This document shows, piece after piece, positions 42,097 to 50,899 of a stretch of 64,000 nt of DNA. Both the position numbers and the translations under genes were made by a program. The notes beneath the pieces are model-generated. The model ran no database searches. It was not told the origin of the DNA and saw only the letters and a list, made by a program, of their open reading frames with translations. This DNA comes from Bacillota bacterium (lineage in GTDB: Bacteria; Bacillota; Clostridia; Acetivibrionales; DSM-1351): NCBI GenBank assembly GCA_023390335.1, contig JAEWCZ010000010.1, positions 86,187 to 150,186 on the forward strand, written 5' to 3'. Position 1 is the first letter of the stretch; each line of letters opens with the position of its first letter.

Positions 42097-42764
42097 TTCC
42101 CAGGATTATATATGAGGACAATCATCTTCTAGTAGTTGAAAAGCCAGTAAATATACCTGTTCAGGCTGATAGTACAAAAGATATTGACATGCTTACACTT
42201 CTAAAGCAATATCTTAAAGAGAAATACAATAAGCCCGGGGAGGTATACCTTGGTCTGGTACATAGACTAGACAGACCTGTAGGAGGTGTAATGGTATTTG
42301 CCAAAACATCAAAATCTGCGTCAAGGCTATCTGAGCAAGTCAGAACAAGAACTTTCAGAAAAGTTTATCTAGCAGTGGTCAGAGGTGTCCCAAAAGAACA
42401 GAAAGCCAAACTAAGGAACTTTCTTCTTAAGGACAGCTCGGAGAATATGGTTCATGTTGTAAAGGAAGGTACAAGGGATGCCAAGGAAGCCGTACTTGAA
42501 TATGAAGTGCTTAAATCAAATGGTGAACTAAGTATAATAAAGGTAAAACTTCATACTGGAAGACCCCACCAGATAAGGGTTCAACTTTCACATTCAGGAT
42601 ATCCTCTCTATGGGGATCAAAGATATGGGGTTTCTGTAAATAAGCCTGGACAGCAAATAGCACTTTGGGCGTCCTCGTTAACATTGGAGCATCCCACCAA
42701 AAAGGAAGAAATGACATTTAGCTGTGAAACACCGGATGCTGAACCGTGGATTCGGTTTAGATAA
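42093..42764 (+). CDS. RluA-family pseudouridine synthase
   Basis: 223 residues without an S4 domain. The catalytic Asp lies in HRLDRPVGG and the second family block is HTGRPHQIRVQLSHSGYPLYGD. It should convert a uridine in rRNA or tRNA to pseudouridine. It overlaps the preceding methyltransferase by four bases and ends at a strong terminator. The exact target base cannot be told from the sequence. Confidence 0.88.
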   Translation: MIPRIIYEDNHLLVVEKPVNIPVQADSTKDIDMLTLLKQYLKEKYNKPGEVYLGLVHRLDRPVGGVMVFAKTSKSASRLSEQVRTRTFRKVYLAVVRGVPKEQKAKLRNFLLKDSSENMVHVVKEGTRDAKEAVLEYEVLKSNGELSIIKVKLHTGRPHQIRVQLSHSGYPLYGDQRYGVSVNKPGQQIALWASSLTLEHPTKKEEMTFSCETPDAEPWIRFR

Positions 42765-42778
42765 ATTAATTTAACAGT

Positions 42779-42817
42779 AAAAAACCATGGCACATAAGAT
42801 ACATGCCATGGTTTTTT
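42779..42817. terminator. Bidirectional terminator between the pseudouridine synthase and gdhA
   Basis: AAAAAACCATGGCA pairs perfectly with TGCCATGGTTTTTT across an 11-base loop. Confidence 0.88.
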
Positions 42818-42839
42818 CCATTTTATATGAGGGTTTGGG

Positions 42840-44177
42840 TTAGTATGCAACACCTTGAGCGTACATAGCATTAGCAACCTTCAGGAAGCCTGCGATGTTA
42901 GCACCGGCAACAAGATTGTCTTCCATTCCATACTCTTTTGCAGCAGCACTAGCGCTGTTGTAAATGCTAACCATGATATCCTTGAGCTTAGCATCAACTT
43001 CTTCAAATGTCCATGAGTAACGCATGCTGTTCTGGCACATTTCAAGAGCAGAAGTAGCAACTCCACCTGCATTTGCAGCTTTAGCAGGTCCATAGATAAT
43101 CTTATTGTTGAGGTAAACTTCAACAGCTTCAGGAGTTGAAGGCATGTTTGCACCTTCTCCAACTGCGTAGCAGCCGTTTGCTACCAATAATTTAGCTGAA
43201 GCTTCATCTATTTCGTTCTGAGTAGCTGAAGGAAGAGCGATATCACACTTAATGCTCCAGATACCTGAACAACCTTCAGTGTAAGTAGCGTTCTTGTGAA
43301 TCTTAACATATTCACTGATACGCTTTCTTTCAACTTCTTTAAGCTGCTTAACAGTGTCAAGCTTAATTCCGTCTGGATCATAGATGTATCCGTTTGAATC
43401 ACTTAATGCAACAACTTTTCCACCCAACTCATGTACCTTTTCAGTAGCGTATATTGCAACGTTACCTGAACCTGAAACAACTACTGTAGCACCCTTGAAG
43501 GATTTTCCCTTAGCCTTTAATGCTTCATCCATAAAGTAGCACAGACCGTATCCTGTAGCTTCAGTACGAGCAAGGCTTCCACCCCAAGTTAATCCTTTAC
43601 CTGTGAGAACACCGGTAAATTCATTTCTCAGTCTCTTGTATTGTCCATACATAAAGCCGATTTCTCTTGCACCTGTTCCGATATCACCAGCTGGTACATC
43701 TGTATCAGCACCGATATGCTTTGATAATTCTGTCATAAAGCTTTGGCAGAATCTCATAACTTCTCCGTCTGACTTACCCTTAGGATCGAAATCGCTTCCG
43801 CCTTTACCGCCGCCTATTGGAAGAGTAGTAAGTGAATTTTTGAATATTTGTTCGAAACCAAGGAATTTAAGAATACTTGCATTAACTGAAGGATGCAATC
43901 TTAATCCGCCTTTGTAAGGACCGATTGCACTGTTGAATTGAATTCTGAAACCACGATTAACTTGAACCTTTCCATTATCATCAACCCAAGCTACTCTGAA
44001 GAAAATCTGTCTTTCTGGTTCAACTATTCTGTCGAATATACCAGCTTCAACCCATTCAGGGTGCTTTTCTGCAACTACCTCAAGTGATTCGAGAACTTCT
44101 TTTACTGCCTGATGAAATTCTGGTTCGCCAGGATTTCTTTTAATAACCTGATCCATTACTCTTTGTAATATTTTCAT
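42840..44177 (-). CDS. gdhA: NADP-type glutamate dehydrogenase
   Basis: 445 residues of the hexameric small-subunit GDH family. KGGLRLHPSVN and PIGGGKGGSDFDPKGKS hold the catalytic lysines, and VSGSGNVAIYA is the nucleotide-binding fold. It aminates 2-oxoglutarate with ammonium. CAGGAGG precedes the ATG. Its leader has a promoter nearly identical in design to that of gatCAB and a hexaloop hairpin with an overlapping terminator-like stem, which places it in the same regulon as GS/GOGAT. Coexistence with GOGAT gives the cell both low- and high-ammonium routes. Confidence 0.95.
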   Translation of the reverse strand: MKILQRVMDQVIKRNPGEPEFHQAVKEVLESLEVVAEKHPEWVEAGIFDRIVEPERQIFFRVAWVDDNGKVQVNRGFRIQFNSAIGPYKGGLRLHPSVNASILKFLGFEQIFKNSLTTLPIGGGKGGSDFDPKGKSDGEVMRFCQSFMTELSKHIGADTDVPAGDIGTGAREIGFMYGQYKRLRNEFTGVLTGKGLTWGGSLARTEATGYGLCYFMDEALKAKGKSFKGATVVVSGSGNVAIYATEKVHELGGKVVALSDSNGYIYDPDGIKLDTVKQLKEVERKRISEYVKIHKNATYTEGCSGIWSIKCDIALPSATQNEIDEASAKLLVANGCYAVGEGANMPSTPEAVEVYLNNKIIYGPAKAANAGGVATSALEMCQNSMRYSWTFEEVDAKLKDIMVSIYNSASAAAKEYGMEDNLVAGANIAGFLKVANAMYAQGVAY

Positions 44178-44265
44178 CTAAATAACCTCCTGCTATGTAT
44201 TTAATTATTAAGTATTATTTGGTGACAGGAGATATTTAAACGTGACAATTCATAACAAAAGTTAC

Positions 44266-44355
44266 AAAAAATGCCTTTAATAAGATAACATACGCGCCTT
44301 GCATTTATTGTAATAGAAAGGACATGTAAGTTAAACTGCATACTCCATTGTACAC
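44266..44355 (-). promoter_or_regulatory. ANTAR-type hexaloop and imperfect terminator in the gdhA leader
   Basis: On the minus strand GTGTAC-AATGGA-GTATGC (44338-44355) forms a 6-bp hairpin using two G-U pairs, with A1/G4 in the loop. The ATGCAGTTTAA segment can pair with TTAAAGGCAT, which is followed by six T (44266-44271), giving an imperfect, long-looped terminator. It is a weaker terminator than those of gatCAB or glnN. The hairpin lies about 20 bases from the predicted transcript start. Confidence 0.65.
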
Positions 44356-44382
44356 CAATTATTAACTTTTTTCGCCTTTCAT

Positions 44383-44411
44383 ATTATATCATCAGGCCTT
44401 TTATTATGCAA
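44383..44411 (-). promoter_or_regulatory. Promoter of gdhA
   Basis: TTGCAT (44406-44411), 17 bases, TATAAT (44383-44388) on the minus strand, the same elements as the gatCAB promoter. Confidence 0.7.
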
Positions 44412-44466
44412 GAGTAAAAATCAAAAATTGCAAATTTTATTAAGGAAATAAAAGCACCAAAAATAA

Positions 44467-44586
44467 AATATACTTAAAAAGGTTGCAACACAAGGGCTTG
44501 AAGCTAAATTACAAATTTTAACATATGTTGAAGCGATAAAAGGAAAATTAAATTATTGCAAGGATGGCGAAATTCAATGTCATTAA
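44467..44586 (+). pseudogene. Possible 3' remnant of a protein gene
   Basis: In the 580-base gap between gdhA and the THUMP methyltransferase, one forward frame reads about 39 sense codons with no start codon or ribosome binding site, ending at TAA (44584-44586). It includes GLEAKLQILTYVEAIKGKL, which looks like an amphipathic coiled-coil tail such as those ending MerR-type regulators. The composition is more protein-like than the A/T-rich flanks. I think it is the end of a decayed gene, but it is too short to assign. The rest of the gap (44412-44466 and 44587-44757) shows nothing I can identify. Confidence 0.3.
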
Positions 44587-44757
44587 TTTTTAATATAATA
44601 TGTACTTCTCTCCATAACTTACAATAGTAGTGATCCAGGGTTCATCATATGGCAAATAATGTTGTTAATAATCCTTCGTAAGGTTATAATAATATTACTT
44701 ATTTATTACTTATTTTTGTAATAAAATCACAGAAATGTTTGTTGAAAGGTAGAAAAA

Positions 44758-45912
44758 ATGAGCAAATTACAACTTATTGCTACGTCTGCATTTGGAATAG
44801 AATCTATAACGGCAAGAGAATTAAAAAAACTCGGATATTTTGAACAGAAAGTAGAAAATGGAAAGGTTACTTTTTCAGGTGATGAATCGGCTATTTGCAG
44901 AACCAATCTATGGCTCAGAACGGCAGACCGCGTTTTACTTAAAATGGGTGAGTTCAAAGCTATGAGTTTTGAAGAATTATTTGAACAAACAAAAGCCTTG
45001 CCATGGGATGAAATAATTCCTATGGATGCTGAATTTCCGGTAGAAGGAAAGTCAATCGATTCACAGCTTTTCAGTGTTCCTGATTGTCAGGCTATAGTAA
45101 AAAAAGCAGTAGTTGAAAAGCTCAAACAAAAATATAAATGTGAATGGTTCGAAGAAAATGGCCCCAGATATAGAATAGAAGTAGCGTTATTAAAAGACAT
45201 AGTAACCCTAACAATAGATACGAGTGGAGCAGGACTTCATAAGAGAGGCTATAGAAAGCTGGTAGGAGGTGCTCCTTTAAAGGAGACTCTTGCTTGTGCC
45301 ATGATTCTGGTAAGTCATTGGAAAAAGGATAGGATTTTGCTTGATCCTTTCTGTGGAAGCGGAACTATCCCCATAGAAGCTGCCATGATAGGAAGGAATA
45401 TTGCGCCGGGCTTGGGCCGTGAATTTGATGCCGAAAAGTGGCCTTCTATTCCTCAAAAACTGTGGGATGATGCCCGGGATGAGGCGTATGATCTGATGGT
45501 TGAGGATCAGGAACTTCGAATTCATGGTTCGGATATAGATGAAGATGCTATGAGCTTGGCCAGATACCATGCAAAAAAAGCCGGTGTAGAGGATGCCATA
45601 CATCTTCAGAGGCTTCCGATGTCAGACATAAGCTCCAGATATAAATATGGTATTATTATATGTAATCCTCCTTATGGTGAGAGGCTTGGAGAAAAGGAAT
45701 CCGTAGAAAACCTCTATAGAGAGATGGGTAAAGTGTTTAAAAAGTTGGATACGTGGTCGTATTATGTCATTACCTCAAATATGGAATTTGAAAAACTATT
45801 TGGTAAAAGAGCTGATAAGAAACGCAAGTTGTATAATGGAAGATTACTTTGTAACTATTATCAGTTTTTCGGACCTCCTCCACCGAAACAAATAATCAAT
45901 ATACAGCAATAA
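44758..45912 (+). CDS. THUMP-domain 23S rRNA/RNA methyltransferase (RlmL/YpsC-like)
   Basis: 384 residues. The N-terminal ~160 residues form a THUMP RNA-binding domain (IESITARELKKLGY at the start). The C-terminal SAM fold contains LLDPFCGSGTIPIEAAMIG and the N2-guanine catalytic motif IICNPPYGERLG. It resembles the RlmL/YpsC half that methylates a guanine of 23S rRNA. A GAAAGG site lies upstream of the ATG. It is followed by a hairpin and then the aromatic biosynthesis operon. Confidence 0.88.
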   Translation: MSKLQLIATSAFGIESITARELKKLGYFEQKVENGKVTFSGDESAICRTNLWLRTADRVLLKMGEFKAMSFEELFEQTKALPWDEIIPMDAEFPVEGKSIDSQLFSVPDCQAIVKKAVVEKLKQKYKCEWFEENGPRYRIEVALLKDIVTLTIDTSGAGLHKRGYRKLVGGAPLKETLACAMILVSHWKKDRILLDPFCGSGTIPIEAAMIGRNIAPGLGREFDAEKWPSIPQKLWDDARDEAYDLMVEDQELRIHGSDIDEDAMSLARYHAKKAGVEDAIHLQRLPMSDISSRYKYGIIICNPPYGERLGEKESVENLYREMGKVFKKLDTWSYYVITSNMEFEKLFGKRADKKRKLYNGRLLCNYYQFFGPPPPKQIINIQQ

Positions 45913-45930
45913 TTTTTATATTTTGAATAA

Positions 45931-45968
45931 AATAGGCTAAGTATCGGTTGACGAGACTTAGCCTAATT
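45931..45968. terminator. Hairpin between the RNA methyltransferase and aroA
   Basis: AATAGGCTAAGT pairs with ACTTAGCCTAATT around a 13-base loop. The downstream T tract is poor, so termination is probable but not certain. Confidence 0.55.
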
Positions 45969-46049
45969 AGATAACATAGTAGTGTAGGAAAACTGTAGCA
46001 CGGTAAAATTGCAATCAAAAAAAATACGGTAATATGGTAGGTGAATTTT

Positions 46050-47318
46050 ATGCTATTAAAGGTTGAAAAATCAAATCTTTCTGGGAATATAGACATTCCC
46101 GGATCAAAGTCCCACACTATAAGATCATTATTTTTGGCAGGACTGGCTAAAGGTACAAGCATTATTAGAAATCCTTTGGTTTCGGCAGATGCAATTTCTG
46201 CTGTTGATGTATGCAGAGCTTTTGGCTCCACTTATGATCTTAATAATGAAAATTACACGGTTAATGGAATCGGAGCGTGCCCGCAGGTTCCGGAAAATGT
46301 CATTGATGTAGGAAACTCTGGAACAAGCCTCAGACTTGGACTTATGACTGCTGCCCTTGTTGAGGGTCATACTGTTTTTACAGGTGATTATCAGATTCGT
46401 AAAAGGCAGATAGGGCCTTTAGTGAAAGCTATAAACAATCTGGGAGGTACAGCATTTACAACCAGAGGAAATGAGTCGGCGCCTGTAGTTATTAAAGGAA
46501 GGGCAACCGGAGGTTTTACGGAACTTGATTCTGTAACGTCGCAATATATGTCCTCCATTTTGTTAAATGCTCCTCTACTTGAAAAGGATACCCATGTTCA
46601 AATTACACGTCTTAATGAAATACCATATGTAGAAATTACTTTATGGTGGCTTGATAAGCTGGGTATCAAATATTCACATAATTCAATGAAAGAATTTTTC
46701 ATACCGGGAGGCCAGCAATATAAGCCTTTTGAATGTACCATTCCCGGAGATTTCTCGTCAGCAACCTTCTTTATGGTCCAGGCTGCAATATCAGGTAACG
46801 AATTGGTTCTGACAAACCTTGACATGTCTGATCCTCAAGGAGATAAGGCTGTTCTTGATATACTTCAAGATATGGGTGCTGAAATACAATACGGTGATAA
46901 AAAGATAATAATAAAAGGAAAGAGTCTTCAAGGAAGAGAGATTGATATGAATTCTATACCTGATGCTCTTCCTGCCATGGCTGTAGCAGCATGTTTTGCA
47001 AAAGGTGAAACCAGATTGGTAAATGTTCCACAGGCAAGACTCAAAGAGACCGACAGAATAAGCGTAATGTGTTCTGAGCTTACAAAAATGGGTGCTGACA
47101 TAACCGAACTTCCTGATGGATTGATTATACGTGAAAGTAAATTGCACGGAACGTCTGTGAAAGGCCATGATGACCACAGAGTGGTAATGTCCTTGGCAAT
47201 AGCGGGACTCAATTGTGACGGAGAAACCATTATTGATACAGCAGAAGCTATGAATGTTACATATCCGGGTTTTGTTGAGTCTGTGAAAAGCTGCGGTGGA
47301 AAAATTCAATTAATATAA
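46050..47318 (+). CDS. aroA: 5-enolpyruvylshikimate-3-phosphate synthase
   Basis: 422 residues. PGSKSHTIR (substrate-binding Lys/Ser), VGNSGTSLRLG, and SVTSQYMSSILLNAP followed later by KETDRI are family signatures. It joins shikimate-3-phosphate and phosphoenolpyruvate, the sixth step to chorismate. TAGGTGA five bases before the ATG at 46050 decides the start over an upstream GTG at 46041. It is the first gene of an aroA-aroC-aroK-spo0A-like operon. Confidence 0.93.
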   Translation: MLLKVEKSNLSGNIDIPGSKSHTIRSLFLAGLAKGTSIIRNPLVSADAISAVDVCRAFGSTYDLNNENYTVNGIGACPQVPENVIDVGNSGTSLRLGLMTAALVEGHTVFTGDYQIRKRQIGPLVKAINNLGGTAFTTRGNESAPVVIKGRATGGFTELDSVTSQYMSSILLNAPLLEKDTHVQITRLNEIPYVEITLWWLDKLGIKYSHNSMKEFFIPGGQQYKPFECTIPGDFSSATFFMVQAAISGNELVLTNLDMSDPQGDKAVLDILQDMGAEIQYGDKKIIIKGKSLQGREIDMNSIPDALPAMAVAACFAKGETRLVNVPQARLKETDRISVMCSELTKMGADITELPDGLIIRESKLHGTSVKGHDDHRVVMSLAIAGLNCDGETIIDTAEAMNVTYPGFVESVKSCGGKIQLI

Positions 47319-47352
47319 TTATAGCTGCACTGTGCGGCATATGGAGGTTTAT

Positions 47353-48531
47353 ATGTTAGGAAATACATTTGGAAGGTTATTCAGGGTTACAACATGCGGG
47401 GAATCCTATTCAGGGGCGTTTAGAAAGAATCCGGATATTCCGCCTGAACTGTGGGGAGGACTGGCAGTAATAGTTGACGGTGTTCCGGCAGGGTTGAAAG
47501 TAACCTCTCAGGTTATTCAGGAAGAACTTGATAAAAGAAAACCCGGACAGTCTCAACTTCACACTCCAAGATCAGAAGCAGACAGAGTATATATTTTCTC
47601 AGGAGTAATGCAGGATGACAGGACTACCGGTGCACCTGTGTGCATGATTATACCAAGCAGTGATATAGGAGATTACCATATAGAACAGCACAAGGGTAAT
47701 AAAGACTTGTTAAGGCCCGGACAGGCAGCATACACCTATTATAAAAAATATGGAGAACATTCCGACTATCTAGGAGCAGGAAGGGCATCAGCACGTGAAA
47801 CAGTTGCAAGAGTAGCAGGGGGAGCTGTAGCAAAAATAATACTTGATAGTATGGGGATTGACGTTATAGCATTTACAGTCGAGTCCCATGGTATAAAAGC
47901 AGGGCCATTTTCATATGAAACTGCCAAACAGAATTACAGAACAAATGAGATAAATTGTCCTGATTCAGATATTGCAAAGGTTATGATTGATGATTTGCTT
48001 CAAGTAAAAAAAGAGGGAGATTCCTGCGGCGGGGCTGTGGAGATAATTGCAAAGGGAGTTCCAGCGGGACTTGGAGAACCTGTCTTTGATAAGTTAAGCG
48101 CTACAATTGCACATGGAATTATGTCTATTGGTGGTGTTAAAGGAATTGAGATAGGCGACGGTTTTGGAGTAACATCCAAAAAGGGCTCAGAATGTAATGA
48201 CACCCCTTATTACGACGAAGAAACAGGCCGAATCAGATTTAAAACAAACAGAGCAGGCGGTATGCTTGGAGGTATATCAAACGGTGAAGAAATAAGAATA
48301 CGTGTTGCTGTCAAACCTACACCAACCATTTTAAAGGATCAACTGACGGTGAATGTATCAACGCTTGAACCGGTTACCCATAAATTTGCATCCAGAAGCG
48401 ACCCTTCACTTGTACCAAGAATATACCCTATTTGCGAAGCTATGGTTAGAATGGCACTGGTAGATAGTATACTGATGGCCTCTGGAAGCAGGAGTATAAC
48501 TGATATGGATAACAGGTGGGATAAGTTATGA
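47353..48531 (+). CDS. aroC: Chorismate synthase
   Basis: 392 residues. The N-terminus GNTFGRLFRVTTCGESYSG, the RASARETVARVAGGA block and CGGAVEI-type cores are typical of this FMN-dependent enzyme, which removes phosphate from EPSP to give chorismate. GGAGG six bases before the ATG at 47353 sets the start; a GTG at 47332 is less likely. Its stop overlaps the aroK start by four bases. Confidence 0.94.
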   Translation: MLGNTFGRLFRVTTCGESYSGAFRKNPDIPPELWGGLAVIVDGVPAGLKVTSQVIQEELDKRKPGQSQLHTPRSEADRVYIFSGVMQDDRTTGAPVCMIIPSSDIGDYHIEQHKGNKDLLRPGQAAYTYYKKYGEHSDYLGAGRASARETVARVAGGAVAKIILDSMGIDVIAFTVESHGIKAGPFSYETAKQNYRTNEINCPDSDIAKVMIDDLLQVKKEGDSCGGAVEIIAKGVPAGLGEPVFDKLSATIAHGIMSIGGVKGIEIGDGFGVTSKKGSECNDTPYYDEETGRIRFKTNRAGGMLGGISNGEEIRIRVAVKPTPTILKDQLTVNVSTLEPVTHKFASRSDPSLVPRIYPICEAMVRMALVDSILMASGSRSITDMDNRWDKL

Positions 48532-49076
48532 TAGATCCTATAAAAAATATAGTATTGATAGGTATGCCGGGAAGCGGAAAAACGACGATTGGAAAAATAT
48601 TGTCGGAAAAACTAGGGTACACTTTTATCGATACTGACCATCTTATTTGTGAACTGACAGGTAAAACCCCCAGACTTCTTGTGGAAGAAGAGGGACTGGA
48701 ATATTTTATGAAAACCCAGGATGAAGCAGTTCTTTCGATAAACGATAATAATTGTATAATATCAACAGGCGGAGGCCTTGTTCATAGTGAAATTTCAATG
48801 AATTATTTAAAAAGCATTGGATTTATTATATATTTGGATACAAAGTATGATATCATTAGAGAGAGAATGGATTCCTCAAGAAAGTTAGTCAGAACAGCAG
48901 GAACTTTACTTGAGTTGTACAACAATAGAGTTCCTTTGTACAAAAAATATGCAGACACAGTTATAAATTGTGATTCTGCAGATCCTGATGCCGTTTCGGG
49001 GACGATAATTGGGATCATGTCTTCAAAAAAACTGTATAAATTAAAAGAAAAGGGTAAAAAGAGGTACAATGAGTAA
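48528..49076 (+). CDS. aroK: Shikimate kinase
   Basis: 182 residues of P-loop kinase. Walker A GMPGSGKT (12-19), the shikimate-binding FIDTD and STGGG, and the lid Arg in SSRKLVR are present. It phosphorylates shikimate using ATP. The gene starts within the aroC stop (ATGA) and overlaps the next gene by eight bases, so all four are tightly coupled. Confidence 0.92.
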   Translation: MIDPIKNIVLIGMPGSGKTTIGKILSEKLGYTFIDTDHLICELTGKTPRLLVEEEGLEYFMKTQDEAVLSINDNNCIISTGGGLVHSEISMNYLKSIGFIIYLDTKYDIIRERMDSSRKLVRTAGTLLELYNNRVPLYKKYADTVINCDSADPDAVSGTIIGIMSSKKLYKLKEKGKKRYNE

Positions 49077-49824
49077 GATAAGGATTTTAATTGCTGACGA
49101 CAATCAGTTGGCTGCACAGACATTAAGGGATAATTTAGCAGAGCACGATGACTTCGAGGTAACCAACATAGCTCAGGATGGATTTGAAGCAATTGAGCTT
49201 ATAGAAAAGGATTTACCTGATGTAGTTTTATTGGACATAATTATGCCAAAGCTAGATGGTATAGGAGTACTTGAATATGCCAGGACATTAACAAAGGAAA
49301 GCAGACCCGTATTTATCATTTTTTCAGCAATAAGCCAGGAAATCTATATTTCCAGAGCTATGAATCTTGGGGCAAATTATTACATAATCAAACCCTTTGA
49401 CGAAAGTATTATTGCGACTAGAGTAAGGCAATTATATTCTGATTCTGAAAGAGCTCAAGTTGGAAAAAGTCAATATACATATAAAACAACAAATAATTAC
49501 AAACAAAAAAATCAGACAGATAATGAATTGAAACTTCTTGCAACAAAATATATGAGAGAACATGGTCTGAAAGCTCATATGACCGGGTACTCCTATATCA
49601 GAGATATAATAACGGCGTCTTTTGATTATTATTGTAAGACAGGTTCTTTACCAAAAGGAGTTTACAGGACAATAGCCGAAAAGAATGGTGTCCCGGTTCA
49701 AAAAGTTGAGAGGGCAATCAGAAACTGTATTGAAAAAGGAATTGATGAGAACCACGATGCCAAAAAACCAACAAACTCACAAGTTATATGCCAGATTATT
49801 GAGAAAATAAGAAAAAACAACTAA
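49069..49824 (+). CDS. Spo0A-like response regulator
   Basis: 251 residues. The receiver keeps all phosphorylation residues (D10, D11, D56 in VVLLDIIMP, K108). The C-terminal ~100 residues match the Spo0A effector domain: HGLKAHMTGYSYIRDII, the recognition region VPVQKVERAIRN and KKPTNSQVICQII near the end. It is shorter than canonical Spo0A (~267 residues) and sits in an aromatic amino acid operon rather than beside spoIVB, so I take it as a paralogue, but it could be the only copy. It overlaps aroK by eight bases and ends at a strong terminator. Confidence 0.85.
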   Translation: MSKIRILIADDNQLAAQTLRDNLAEHDDFEVTNIAQDGFEAIELIEKDLPDVVLLDIIMPKLDGIGVLEYARTLTKESRPVFIIFSAISQEIYISRAMNLGANYYIIKPFDESIIATRVRQLYSDSERAQVGKSQYTYKTTNNYKQKNQTDNELKLLATKYMREHGLKAHMTGYSYIRDIITASFDYYCKTGSLPKGVYRTIAEKNGVPVQKVERAIRNCIEKGIDENHDAKKPTNSQVICQIIEKIRKNN

Positions 49825-49827
49825 TAC

Positions 49828-49881
49828 AAAAGGGGCTGTCATAAGAAAGAAATTACTTTCTGCCTTATGACAGCCCCCTTT
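49828..49881. terminator. Bidirectional terminator after the Spo0A-like gene
   Basis: AAAGGGGCTGTCATAAG pairs with CTTATGACAGCCCCCTTT; inner bases AGAAAG/CTTTCT extend the stem. Shared with the convergent HU gene. Confidence 0.88.
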
Positions 49882-49894
49882 ATGTAGTTTAGCA

Positions 49895-50170
49895 TTACGC
49901 GTTTACGTTATCCTTTAAACCTTTTCCAGCTTTAAATACTGGAGCCTTGGAAGCTGGAATAGTAATCTCTTCCTTAGTCTGAGGATTTCTGCCTTTTCTA
50001 GCAGCTCTTTCTCTAACTTCGAAAGTTCCAAATCCAACTAATGTAACCTTGTCGCCAGCTTTAAGAGTTTCTTCTACGGAAGAAATAAAAGCATTCAAAG
50101 CAGCTTCACTATTTTTCTTATTTAAGCCTGACTTTGTAGCGATGGAATTGATTAAATCTGATTTATTCAT
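49895..50170 (-). CDS. hup: HU-family DNA-binding protein
   Basis: 91 residues with the HU/IHF fold: MNKSDLINSIA at the start, GFGTFEVRERAARKGRNPQT as the beta-arm signature and KAGKGLKD at the end. It forms dimers that bend and compact DNA. AGGAGGT lies upstream. It is monocistronic, ending at the shared terminator. Confidence 0.94.
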   Translation of the reverse strand: MNKSDLINSIATKSGLNKKNSEAALNAFISSVEETLKAGDKVTLVGFGTFEVRERAARKGRNPQTKEEITIPASKAPVFKAGKGLKDNVNA

Positions 50171-50299
50171 TTATATACAACCTCCTAAAAATGGAATTCG
50201 ACAATATTTTATAATGAAAGCTCGCTAAAGTCAAGCCTTTCAGGGCAAAATAGTTATATTGTACCAGTCAAAATAGGAAATACTTTATCGTTTTACGTT

Positions 50300-50683
50300 T
50301 TAATTAGGGACTACATGTATATTAACTTTATCCAATCTGGATTTTAAGGCTTTATAAAAGTAGTTTTCACTGTGATCTCCCTTAGAATCGCCCATGACCA
50401 ACATATCTATATTGTTTTCCAAAGAATAAGAAACAATGGTATCTACAATATCGTCAGACCTTAATACTGTCAGATTTGCACCGACTGATTTTGCAATGCC
50501 GAAAAGATACTCAAGCGCTTCACCTTCTTTATCATTATCAAGAAAACTCCAATCATTTTTTGCTACGTGTATTATAAACAGAGAATCCCCGTCGTTGGAG
50601 AATTCTAGAGCCTTTTTAATAAGTCTTTCGCATGTTTTTTGTTGAGTTACACAAACCAAAATATTACTGGCAATTGATTTCAA
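50300..50683 (-). CDS. Universal-stress-protein-like (UspA domain) protein
   Basis: 127 residues. The alpha/beta order (ILVCVTQQKTCERLIKKA, SLFIIHVAK, NIDMLVMGDS) fits a UspA domain, similar to the Usp segment of KdpD. The usual G-x2-G-x9-G-S/T nucleotide loop is not intact, so ATP binding is doubtful. AAGGAGG is upstream. It is monocistronic between HU and the divergent fumarase genes. The role is unknown; a stress-signalling function is only a family association. Confidence 0.7.
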   Translation of the reverse strand: MKSIASNILVCVTQQKTCERLIKKALEFSNDGDSLFIIHVAKNDWSFLDNDKEGEALEYLFGIAKSVGANLTVLRSDDIVDTIVSYSLENNIDMLVMGDSKGDHSENYFYKALKSRLDKVNIHVVPN

Positions 50684-50899
50684 AAAATAGCCTCCTTATA
50701 CCTGTAATAAAACGTTTGGGATGATAAATAAAACTTCTATATCACTATTATACTAAAAAAATCTTGATTTGTCTTTATAGTTTACGGGTTTTGAGGGCTA
50801 TTATACCGGATATAAAATATTTAAAAACAGTTGTTGAGATAAAATGGCAAATGTATAATAAAAAGCATACGTTACTTTAATAATTTAAACGGAGGAAGT

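Noticed and set aside
46791..47309. 172-codon open frame antisense to aroA
   Set aside because: It is a shadow of a well-supported aroA and has no start signals or recognisable domain.
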